Origin: Anarhynchus alexandrinus
Taxonomy: Eukaryota > Chordata > Aves > Charadriiformes > Charadriidae
NCBI GenBank assembly: GCA_008711295.1
Contig: VUYV01000121.1
Coordinates: forward strand, 2,665,610 to 2,729,609
DNA length: 64,000 bases
Direction: 5' to 3'
Below are positions 49,901-61,400 of this stretch, piece after piece. The number at the start of each line of letters is the position of its first letter. Position 1 is the first letter of the stretch. The position numbers were made by a program, and so were the translations under genes. Below the pieces are notes generated by a model that was not told where the DNA came from, made no database searches, and saw only the letters and a program-made list of their open reading frames with translations.

Positions 49901-52241
49901 GTTTTGACAGAGAAAGCCGCTCACTGATCTCTGCTGAAACTCTCTAAGCCTGACATCCCACTGTCTCAGAAAGGTCAGCAGTCTGAAGAAAGAGAAAGAT
50001 ATGGGAAGACCTGACCACAACAGCCGCTTAGGAGGTTGGAGAGGGTGAGCTTCAAGGAGGTCTGTTCCCCTCCTGCAGCTTTGCTCCCATTGCCAGAGAT
50101 GGCTCCTCACTTTCTAGCACCTTTCACCCTCAGCCACAGCCCAACAAAGCCAATTTGAAGGACCATAGGGCAGCACCTCCACCACCAACACACATGTCCC
50201 CACCACATTGGTCTTGTACAGAAGAGATGTCCTTGAGCTAGAGCAGGGGTTCTGGCCATGGGCCTGGGAGGAAGCGATGGAGCTTGGCTGCATCTAGGGC
50301 ACATCCTGCAAAATGAGGTACCACTATGTATGCTGGGAAACTGAGACAGACCCAGAGAGAGATCAAAGTTAATACGCAGCTTTACCCCTTCCCACACGGG
50401 CTGCTCTTTCTCCACTCGCCCGCACACAGCATGTCTTATCACAGCTCCCTTGACGCACTGCAGCATCCCCGTTTATGGCAGCACAATCCAAAGCACTCTG
50501 GTTATCTCCGATTTTATATTTCTGATGGAAAACAGAAAAAAAACCCCAAAACATCTAAGGTACCCGAAAGAGCTCATTTCCCAGGAATCTATTTTGCCAT
50601 TGCAAAAACCATTTTTCACAGAAAATTCCCCACCAGTGTCTCCCGCATGGCTAAATTCATTCTGCCAGACTACAGCAGCGAGCAGCACTTTCTTCTTCCA
50701 AGAAAAGTGCAGAAATCCCATAGGACCTGAAGATGGGGTAACCAAGCATCACGTTGTTCCCTGGCCACCACTTCTCAGCTCACACGGTGCCCTGAAGCAC
50801 GGAGGCTGGTGTCATTTCTGGATTCTTTTATAAAACTTAAGCACAGCTATCCCATCCTTGTTAACTACCTGGTTTGCTTCATAGGCAACTAACGAAGCAG
50901 GTGCCGTTCATAACGGTCACCCCAGGTGGAGCTGGTTTTGAGTACTCCCTTTTCTCTGCAGACAGGGGCCTTGAAGCTAAAGCTTCGTGCTAATGACCCA
51001 AAACTTCTGCAAACTCTATTCCACCTCCCAGTTCTCCAGGCAGTGGACGGCAGAGGCTGAATCAGCAGCCCCACAACACTCTTTCCCAGGGAAAGATGTT
51101 AATGTTGGTTCACACGCACACCCCAGACTCTCCAAACACCACGAGTGCAGAACCAACAGTTTTGCTATATACACGAGCCACACTTTTTTTTTTCCCTCAA
51201 TCTGAGTTGTGTTGTAAGGAAAATCTTTTCTCTATTAAGCTGATTATCTGCTGTTAAAGGGAAGAAAAGCTGAATGCAGGAAATGCATGCGCTACCTTTC
51301 AGGGGGAGTGGAAGGGCAGGGATGCGAATTGCTGTGAAACTCTTGTTGCATTCTCGAAAGCTAATTAAGCCCTGTTTGATTCTTCATTTTTGTTGCCATA
51401 GAACTGGCTTAACCACATTTTTCGGTGATGAATTTCGGTAGATAACACTTGCTTTGTGAGCCTTGGGTGGCAGCGTGGCTTTTCTGCCTCTGCCCAAACT
51501 GCCGGGAGATGCAGAGCAGCTGAGAAGGGAGAGGGACTTCATTTGCTGCCCTGAGCCCGGGCGTCCATAGGTGCCTCTCACAGGAGAGAGGCAGCGCAAA
51601 GCTCTCCCTCTGCTTATGGTATTGAGGTAACGGACACTGCTCTGCTTGGTTTAAATTAGATTCAGGACACAACAGTTTTCTGCTCTGCCTGGGAGAACAC
51701 CTCCAACACCATCCTCCTAGCTCAGGGAGCACGTGCTGGTGTTGCCACCTGCATATGAAATCACAGCTCAGCACCCAGCCCCCCAAATCAGCTTATGGTT
51801 GCTCCTCACGGATCTGAAGCACCAGGCAAGAGCTGGCGGCGGTGGTAAAACGGAACACAGCACAGCAGAGGCAGACTGGGGCTGTCAGATCCAAGTCTCA
51901 GCGGCGCCGAGTACCTGGGTACCTGCCAGGCTGAGGAGCTCCACAGAGTTGTGGATGGGATTTTTAAACACAGCTAGAAAGCAGGGATCTGCCTTCCTTC
52001 ATACTGGGAGACCTGCAGCACGCGCTGCATTGCAGACACGGGCTTGCATTGCAGCACCGATATGCCTCGCTCTGTCCTGCACTTGCTTTTTCATGGCTTG
52101 TGCAAAGACTGAGCCTGAACAGAGAAAACAGCGTTCATCTGAAAAGCAATCCTTGACAGCTGCCAGCCTGAGACAGCCTCCCACTGTGACCCCCTACTTT
52201 GGCCACCTAAATGGCTTTTAAGCAGCTCTGACCCTCTTCAG

Positions 52242-52256
52242 CCCCCCCCCTCCCCC
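52242..52256 (-). repeat. C9-T-C6 tract (G-rich on minus)
   Basis: Nine C, one T, six C; a potential G-quadruplex former on the minus strand. Confidence 0.8.
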
Positions 52257-55120
52257 CTAGTCCTTGCCCACAGGACACCATGGCAAATGCTTTCAATGCA
52301 CCCAGAGCCATGAGGTCAGCCAATTTCCCCCACAGAAGGGAAGTGATGATCTTACTTAAAGAGGTGCAGAGAGAGTGCAGCCCACCCTGTCTTTGGTGAA
52401 CCCCTCTGCCCCAAGAGCCATCGTTCCTACCAAGCACACACATGGCAGAGCACAGGGACCCTGCGTTTCAGCATCACTTCCCAACGCCCTGTTCTTAAAC
52501 CAGAGCATAACGCTTGCTGTCCTCTTGTCACCAGCATCTGCCCTGTCTAGAGAGAACTATGAAATACGAGGGTGAGCAGTAAGGATGCCACCAGATGGAA
52601 AGTGAGCTCAAGCAGAGCGGGGAACCCAGCAAAGGCACGGACAAAGGACCTGAGCGGTCCTGAGTCCCCAAAAGATCCTGCATCATTTCCACATGTCCAG
52701 TGCCGGCTGGGTGAATATGCAAGACATTTGCAAGACATCTAGGAAGAGAAATCCCAAATGATCTGAAGCCGCCCTTGCACTGTGCCCTTAGAGGACAAGA
52801 AGGGGCTTTCAGAGCCTCTCTCAGCCACTGCCTCAACACGGGTTTAGGGGTAAAACACAACAAATCTGCATTTGTGCTTGTGTGCGTTCCCATGCAGATG
52901 CACCTGCACGCAAAGTCTGAGCAGACCACAACCTCTACCCTCCACTGCTGAGACAACTCCTTCCCTCTTCGCAGAGGAACAGCGGTGGCCCACTTCCTCC
53001 AGGGTGACCTGAAGGGAGGAAAAGCAACTGCCAAAAAGTAGGATCTACACAGTGCCAGGTGCTGTACAGGGTCCTGACAAGAGATGGCCATTAGCATAAC
53101 AAGCAAAATCTAGAAAGGGCTGGTGGGGAACATCTGCAAGGTCACCAACCTCTCCTGATCAGGAGCTCCCAGCAAAAACGTGGGCCCCAAATGGGACTGA
53201 AAACAAGGTGATTAACTGTGAAATCCTTTCAGGGTGGCTTAGGAGAGCAATAATCCTCCTTTCCAGGCTGTGCTTCAAGAGAAGGTTCAGGGCTAAAGGG
53301 ACCTTTGCTCTGGGCATCTGTATGTCATGTTCCTCTTAGGGACGGAGGATTTGTTCTTACTGAAGTAATCAGGCTCTTGCTGCTTTTAAATTCAAGTAGC
53401 AAACTTGGGATGCTGCAGTGGGAACAGCACCAGGATCTTAGTGAAGCGTGTGCCTCCTTTCTCATTGCAGTGGTTGCAGAGAGGAGCTGGTTTGCCCTGG
53501 AAGTGCACTACGTCAAATCTTCCCTTTGAGGGAGGAAATGAGAGGTTTGTTCATCTCAAAATGAAGAGAACAGCCCCAAGGTAAAATATGGAGGGGTCTT
53601 TACACACACCCATCCCTTTATTAATACCCTACAGTGCAATCTGTGGGCAATCTCTGCACTCCAGCCGACAGTGCCACTGGCAGACAGACTAGATAGTGCC
53701 ACAGCTGTGCTCCCTACCCCCACCTCAGCCCAGCCATTCCTTTGGGTCTCTCTTCTCTTCTCTAGAAATGTATGGTAAACAGATTATCCTCAAGCCTTCC
53801 AACCCGCTTTCATATTTAATTGAAATTCATCAGTTCAAAAGTTATTGCTGGTAGAAAACCATATGCAGCTGCATGAGCCTTGATCACTTTGAAAAACCTG
53901 CAGTGGAGGCGCAGGTGGGGTGTTGGTGAACTACAGAGCACCTGGCAGAAGAGACAAGGGAGCATAAGGAGACAAATTCCCCGGGTGAGGCCAACCCACC
54001 AGTGCCAAACCTCAATTCCTCCTCTACATCCTAATGCTACCAAGTGCCCAGACCCATAATCATGACTGTGGCTACCAATGGTGACTTAATATTACATAGG
54101 GATGTGTGCTCTGAACCATTTTCCTCCTTCCCTTGTGCCCAACCAGACTTGCTCAGCCACATGCCTGCTTGTCAGGACCCTGTGGCTTGCCCAGGTGACC
54201 CTGTACAAAAAAGCTGCAGCTATACGAGCTGCACGGTTTTCCACTTCAGAAAGGTGGGTTGGGGGAGGTCTTCCTGCTACAGAAAGGCAGAGGAGCACCT
54301 GTGTCCTCACCTGAATTCTTAATCCTGGTCCTTCTTCCTCAGACTGTCCTTTCTCTGTACCTCAACATATTTCAGCATCTGCAAAGCGCAGGTCTCCAGT
54401 GTGGAAGGAGACATCACACCCACCTCTTTCGTCTTTAAGGCTTAAAGTCTGCTGTTGCCACTCCGCCAAAGTAGCACACGTTTTCCCATGTACTAGTCTA
54501 CCAAAAGCTGAAATGTGGTGATTTCTCTCCTCCACCTGAGAGCCAAAAAAGCATCCTCCTGCTCAGATCCTTCGTTACAGCAAAGTCAACTAAATTAGCT
54601 GCCCAGGGGATCAGATGAAGGCCTGGAAAATGTAAAAAAGATTAAAGGGAAAAAAAAAACCAAAACGCAACTATTGACACTGGTAAATGTGTCTTAAATA
54701 AAACTTTTGAAAGCAGAATTCAAACACACTCCAGTCATTCTCCAATCCCCTGCGAAAGTTAATGAGATGAATTTTTCTTACAGTCCCCCATTGATCCGTG
54801 AAGTGTGAAGAGAGAGTAAGAACTGCAAATGAAAAATTGTGGGTGCAGGGCTAGATGCTGATTGCATTTACAGGAGTGTAATTCCAACCCGACCTCTTCT
54901 AGACCCCCGCTGGCATTGTTCCAGGAAGCCACGGTGGCAACTGCTGGGTTGTGCTGTGTGGCCAAAGGTCCACCTTGAATGACAGAAGCAAAAAGTGATG
55001 CTGAAAAAGTCCACCTCGTGCACCAAATGCCATGAAAATCAAACTTTAGGTAGTGTTTTTGCTTCTTCAGTAGGAAAGGAGGAGATAATTACCTCTTTGA
55101 TTTATGGATCATAAAAGTGT

Positions 55121-55132
55121 GGGGGGGGGGGG
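55121..55132 (+). repeat. G12 homopolymer
   Basis: Run of twelve G after AAAAGTGT. Length is likely variable and error-prone. Confidence 0.9.
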
Positions 55133-58100
55133 ACGTATTTTAATCAAAAACAATCCCTCCACATTTGCACACTGTTTTCAAGCCTCTGCTAACCCATCCC
55201 GACGGTGAGAGAATGAACAGACTCTGCAAACTCCCTTGCAGAAAAAGAGCACGGACTTGGTCTCTCACGATTTGCAATAAACATCCCCTACTCACACAAA
55301 AAACAAACACAAGGGTTCTTCAGGCGTGCAAGTCTTTTAAGATCTATTTAACCCAGCTTAATGCAGAAAGATCACAAGCTTGATTTAGGCTGGGTCAGGG
55401 CTGGCTATTTGCTTAAAGCAAATGCTCTGTTTACCCTGGGATAATCAGGGAGCCTTTCCTTGCCCATTTATTTCCATCCTCTCCCTGTTCAGGATTTCTG
55501 CTCACACAGGAACAGCCGCATACTGGGAATTTTAGAGAGTGGAAACCACCCCACAGAGTGCCCCACATGCCCTGTGCTGGTCTGGAGGAGGCGGTCTACA
55601 TGTGCGTTCCAGGGAAAGTAGGCAAAAATCCCATCAGTAACCCTGAGGGAGCTTCAACGAGAAGAGGATCTGCCTTATTTTCCTGGGTTGGATGTCAGAT
55701 GAGACATCATGCTGCTCCACTCCTCCTGCAGATGGATTTGGGGCACAGAGCAACATCCCTGGAGACGGCACCTGGTTGGAACGAGACACGGCAGAGGGAC
55801 TCTTCCTAGGAGAAGAGAACTGGAGAAACTTCCTCAGCAGAGTCACAAAAGGGTTACTAGAAAAAGGAAAAGTTGATTTGGAAGAGCAGTAAATGAGCAA
55901 TTTTATGGAAAGAAGCAGAGAGCGAAGGCTGCAGGAAAAATGTGCCTTCTGCAGACACACGCTGCTTTCCTTAAGTCACTGTTCAGTGTTATAAACTCTG
56001 TTAACAGTGAAACAGTACTCTTCTGGAAATAGGAGGTCCGGAGGTCCCCAGGAGAAAGTCTGTGGCAGCACAGATGCCACCACAGCAGGACAGCAGAAGG
56101 TAGGACAAGTCAGGTTTGCATCAGACCATGTGCATGGGTGCCCTGACAGCCAGAGCGCACTCCCCCCTCTCTGCCGTGGGGCACCAGCTCTCGGACACCC
56201 AAGAGCTGATCTCTCAAAGCCACAGGCAATCTCCTCGGCAAGAGGAGAGCCCAGGACATTGCTAGTTTTGGATGAGGCTGAAACAGGGCCACTGCCCCTG
56301 GGGGACAACTCTGCTCTCTGTGCGAGGTTTGCACTTGCCTTTGGCTTCTGGTGCAGAAGAAGGGGGTCCACACAAGGGCACCCCAATGTCCCCAGCACTC
56401 AGGTCAGAGATAATGCAGCAGCTGCTGGTCGAGATGCTCCGTGAGTGCCTGGACCAGGCAAACTTGGGCTCCGGCACCGTGAATTACCTTCTGGTGCCCT
56501 CTAGTGCCAACAGCTAAGTAAGGTGGCCTTACACACAGCCGGGTGGGAGGAGGTTGGTGGGTGCCGGAGCTGCATCTCTCTACCTCCGTTGGTCATCATC
56601 CCCATTCACCCCAAACCCTGCCAAAGGGCTGCTGGCGGTGTCCCAAGACGCTCGTTTTAAGCAGGGAAAGAATCTACGCTGTGGAAAGATCCCCTCAAAT
56701 CCCTGAGCAGACCCCTCACACTGGGTCCCTTTCGACTCAAACCAAAAGGCTGTGAGCTCACCAGGAAGCAAAAGAGAGCAGGGACGGCTGTCCCGCAGGA
56801 AGCCTGAACCCCTTTCCGGTGCATCATGTGGCAGGGTGACCAACAGGCTCTTGCAGCACACCGGAGATGTGTCGGGATCCAGTGACGAGGGTCCCAGCCA
56901 CCCCCTCTCTTGAGTGTTGCAGGAGGACTCAACCATAGGCTTAAAAAGACGCTCCCCCAGAGTCTCTCAGTGAGGCAGAACTATAGCGTACAGTTCCTGA
57001 GGAGAAAGGAAGGGCTGAAGATACCCGATTCAGCCATCTGTGCCACATTTGAGGGTCAGGTCACTGTGTGAGCTGAAAAAAAAAGGGCGGGGAGGCAAAA
57101 AAAAAAACCAATATAGCCCCTCTCATTCTCTCTCAATGTTTTCCACAGGCCTTGGGGTGATTCAGAAGCTCTATGCAAGTAGGACAGCTGATAAATGTGA
57201 CTCACCATGCTTACCCCATTCCTTCTTGGTGGGGCATTTCAACAGAGGGTTTACCTAATCCCTTCTTACAAGGAAACACTCAGATTATTTTCCTCCAGCT
57301 TCTTATGCACCACCTACACTGGCCTATATTGGGACTTTCCTTCAGGCAGTAAGATGTCTTTGCTCAGAAAGGAGCACAGTTCATTGCTGGGGCAAGTGAG
57401 AGGCAACCACCATCCTCCTGCTCACCTGAAACAAATGCACACACACAGTCCACCACACTCAGCCCTTCAGCAAGACATCGGTTCATCTCGCCAGTCTCCT
57501 GAATCTAGCAGCTGGTGATTTTAGGTGCATTACAAGGCAACCAAATCCTTCCCCCAGATTTGTAAACTCCTCAGCAGGGACGGACACTGCCTGGAGATGA
57601 CCTCTCTGGAAACCAAGCGCTGACCCCGGGCAATCCAACCCCAGAGCTGAAAAGCTCTGCATGCCACAGAGAGCCAAACTACCCCTCTCCTCTTGTTTCT
57701 CTTGTTCTCTGGAGATCACCTAGAGAAAACCTCAACTCCTCTGAGCCTAACACAGCCCTTTCCTGTTGTCAAAACGCTTTTTGTAAACATGGGGCACAGT
57801 GTTCTCCTCTGCCACCAAACCCAAAATCCTCTTCCTACTGGCTCTGCTCCACACAGCCCCCTCGGGTAGGTACCCCTAAAACTTCCTTGTCTCCCTCTCC
57901 CAAACCCCACATCTTCACGTCAAGGGAAGCAAGACACTGGGCCCGTCTTCCCTGTCAGGCTTCTCCCCACACAGACACCCATACACAAGTCAAGAACTAC
58001 ATCCCCAGGTCTCACTGCCCAGTTCTTGGGGATTAAATTTCCCCGTGAATCTTAGAGCACATGGCTGTTACTCTCCTAACCCCCACACCACTTCCCGGTG

Positions 58101-58313
58101 TTTCATCACACCTATCTGCCCATGCTTCTGCACAACCCCTGAGGATCATGAAGCAAAAGTCCCTGCGTGATGCAGGACTGGCGCTGCTATCACCAAGCCA
58201 GAGTTTTGTGGTGGTGCTTCAAGGTCTGTGGTCATCAGCAGGACACAAAGTCTGCATCAGAGCTGCGATGATTCAGGGGGTTTTAGGGTGATTTTTTTTT
58301 CTTTCCTCCTAAG

Positions 58314-58406
58314 CCAATAAGAGCACCCCAAGAGGCACATTTTCCCCTGCAGGAAGTGGGGCGGTCACTCCACTCACTGGCAGGCTCCTCTTCTGAAGCA
58401 GTGGAG
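58314..58406 (+). promoter_or_regulatory. Putative CST7 core promoter and 5' UTR
   Basis: In the 93 bases before the start codon there is a CCAAT box (58314-58318), an ETS-family site CAGGAAGTG (58350-58358) and an overlapping GC box GGGGCGG (58358-58364). There is no clear TATA box. A pyrimidine-rich stretch (TTTTTTTTTCTTTCCTCC, about 58292-58309) lies just upstream. ETS factors such as PU.1 drive many TATA-less myeloid promoters, which fits the known blood-cell expression of CST7. The start site itself cannot be seen. Confidence 0.45.
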
Positions 58407-58482
58407 ATGGCAGTGAACTTCACCTGCAGCTTCGCCGCACTTTGCTGTTTAGCACTTTGGGGCTTCACCAGGACTTCAGATG
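58407..58482 (+). CDS. CST7: CST7 exon 1 (signal peptide)
   Basis: The ATG at 58407 has a strong context (G at -3, G at +4). It opens 25 codons plus one base, encoding a short N-region, then a hydrophobic core FAALCCLALWGF and a polar TRTSD end. The donor ATG|GTAAGA at 58483 is near consensus and leaves phase 1. The CC-L core resembles the human cystatin F signal sequence. Cleavage probably falls around residues 20-26. Asn4 is a sequon (NFT) but lies inside the signal peptide, so it is unlikely to be used. Confidence 0.88.
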
Positions 58483-61400
58483 GTAAGAGTGGAAAATAAT
58501 TTCTGTTTTGCTTGTGCTTTAGGTCCTGTGAGTGCTGCTTTCTAATGCACCGGTAACTAACAGCCCTTCTCCAACTGCTGCCCGTGCTGGCTCAGCGCTG
58601 CGGGGTTCAGACTGCAGCTGAAAAATCTAATTGCTTAAAAGACTTTCTCCCCTTGTAGCGACCCATGTTATCCAGGGACATCGTCTAAGGATTTTTAAAG
58701 TCAACTTTTGGTTTTAACTTATTTGTCAGTGTTTAAACTCTGCATGACCTTGATTATTAAATCTAAAGACTGTGGGTAACAATTTGACTGCTAAGTACAG
58801 ATGGGCACTTGAGTGCCGATTAGCTGACTTTAATGAAACATTACTCCGTATCGTTTCTTTCTTTGCTGAGCAAGGAAACTCTCTTGATTGCAGCTGGCCT
58901 TAAATCTTTAGAATGAGGGCTGCAGACAGGAGTGTTTTCTCTCTGAAGGTTTTAGCTGTACTTCAGTTTTACTTTGGCTCCCATACACAGAAACTACTAA
59001 TGCACTCAGGGATGGCGTTTAGTTAGCCAGTAGCTTTTTGTTTCGGCTGCGGTTTCCTTTGGGGGTTGCAGAGGCATGCAGGAACTCTGCTGCATCTTAA
59101 ATATAAAGATAAAGCCTAGCCTTGCTCCTAGTAATGGGGAGGAGGTTTTGAAAGCACCCCATGAGGAAAAAAATAAAAACCAACAAAACAAAACCAACAG
59201 CCTGGTGCAATCTGCCTATTTGCTTCACTGCAGGCTGGGAGAGAGCATCCACAGGATTGCTCTCATGCTGCAGGAACAGGGCCCCCAAATTATTCCTCAA
59301 TGAGGAAAGCACAAGAGAGGGCCTCTTAATACAACATTCAACTCATCTCTGCAAGAACAGCTCTCTCTTGCTTAATAACGGGCAGTAGCCGGTTAACTCA
59401 GAGCAAGAAAAGAGTCTACCCTACTACTGTCCAACAGAAGGAAGAAGAGGACAGCCAGATTTTTCCCTTCTTCACATTTCCAAACACAGAAGCAAGGATG
59501 GGGTCTGAAATACAAACGCTGCAGCCCTAAGCATCTCCCCATAGAGCAGTAAGAGCTGTTTTCCCAGGTCAGGAGATCCCATCCTCTGGACCTCTGAGTA
59601 TTGTAGGTGCCTGGCCAGGTCATGCAGTGCCCCTGCTCCCACCCAGGCTGGGACAACAAGTGTCTCACCAACACTTGAGGCCTGCACTCTTACCTGACCC
59701 TCTGGGCCGTTCTGCTTTGCTCTTGGAGTGAGGCCGTTGCCTTAAAAAGTTGAATGTGTGTAAGATAATGGCCCTCAAGGGCCAAGCTAGGGAAGACGCT
59801 GTTAGGAAAGGTTGTAGTTCTGCTTTTCTTGACAACAAGTGCCTCACAGCAGAGTATCCGGGTTTTGGAAATACAGTGGCGCAAACTATTCCAAACAGCA
59901 AAAGTGATTTCAGAGCAGTGACTGGCTCTCAGCCTGTCTCAGTTCCTAGGTGAGTGCAAGAAAAAGGTTGTTGCTGTAAGTTATTGAGTTGGTATTGATG
60001 GCACAGGAAAAAGCATGGCATCCTGTAGGAAGAAGACAGCTGGCTTTATGGGTAAGGCCCAAAACAAGGCACTGCTCTGCCCCAAGCTTCTTTTCTGACT
60101 TCAGGCAGGTCCTGCATGGCCCTCTTGAACCATCTGTGGGTACCACCAGCTTGATCCCCAGGCAGAGTTCCTGTTCAGGACAGAGGACAAACAGATGCTT
60201 CGGAAAGTTTTACCCATGAGCTGACCACGAGATAAGATGTGCTGCCTGAGAGGTACCCTGAGTTCTAGGCTGCACAGTCATGAGTCTCTGACTCTTGGAA
60301 TCCCACCCTTGCTGCAGGGGGGGAAATACCATCTCATAGAGAATAGTCTCAGGACCTAAGTGGAAAAACACTAGGTGAAAAAACGCAGCCAGGTTGCCCA
60401 GCATCTAGCAGCGTCCCAGTCCCAACACAGATCAGAGATGTGGGACAGGAAAGCTTGTCACCTCCACACCAGACACAGAGCCGCTTGCAGAACATCCGCT
60501 CCTCTCACACACATGGCCTGGGTCTCTCGGCCCCCACCGGCAAGAAAACAAGGGGGTCATTAATGAAACTGGGTTATCAGCCTGGCAGAGATGTGAATTT
60601 GCACATCCTTGGGTTGAGGAAGGACGTGGCACTGAGTCTCTCCTTTGCAGGTCAACACTCTCATCCCTGAGCGGTGTTACAAGTGGGTGCAGCCATTAGC
60701 ACCTGCGGGGGAGGATGTGATAGTGTAACTAGGACATACGTCAGCAACCCGAAAGCTGAATTTTGGCAGCCTCCTATGCCGATGATGCAGCATGTAATGC
60801 TGGGGGTTTCGGTTTGGTTTTTTGTTGTTTTGTTTTTGTTGTTTTTTGGTTTTGATTTTTTTTTTTTTTTTTANTAGATTCTGGGTCACCAGGTTGCCCC
60901 TCTTCTACTCAGGATTCTCTGTACAAACTGGCTTAAATACACAGTCTGTGCTCTGCGCTTGGCTGTTAGTGAGAGATCTAGCTGTGAAAAAAAAAGCTGG
61001 AGGTGATAAAAAGCTTGACTTTCACAGCAAATTTAGTACAAGCTCTGCGTGCACATTTGTGTGTATGTGCACACGCAGGCTCACCACCTACACAAACACA
61101 CACATAGCGTGAACACCAAGGGCCACCTCCTGCACTGGCAGGTCTGGGCATCAGCAGTGGCTGCACAGCAACTTGTGCAGGTTCTTTCTCTTGTTTGTAT
61201 TTCTGAAGTGGAAAAATGGAGGGGAAGGCAGGCGTAAAGGGGGAGGAAATAACATCAACTGTAAGCTTCAAGCTTCTTTTAAATTATTGAATAAACAAGC
61301 AGAGCATGAGCAAATTAGCTACACAACCAAGCAAGAATATATAGTAGTAAGGGCTGTGTGGAAAGAACTGCTCAAACTTGAAAGCTCATGGGTCTCCCCC

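Larger units (their letters stand above)
46926..58313. other. Non-coding flank upstream of CST7
   Basis: Over 11 kb with no recognisable CR1 and no defensible exon. It contains the C-rich tract at 52242 and the G12 run at 55121. Open frames up to 192 codons (52528-53106, minus) lack domain signatures. The interval is comparatively GC-rich in 55.5-57.9 kb. Confidence 0.6.

Noticed and set aside
52528..53106. 192-codon minus-strand open frame
   Set aside because: Composition is typical of random translation (many C, W, S, P clusters) with no recognisable motif.
56007..56444. 145-codon plus frame overlapping 140-codon minus frame
   Set aside because: Both arise from GC-rich sequence with few stops. 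Neither shows a domain or splice context.
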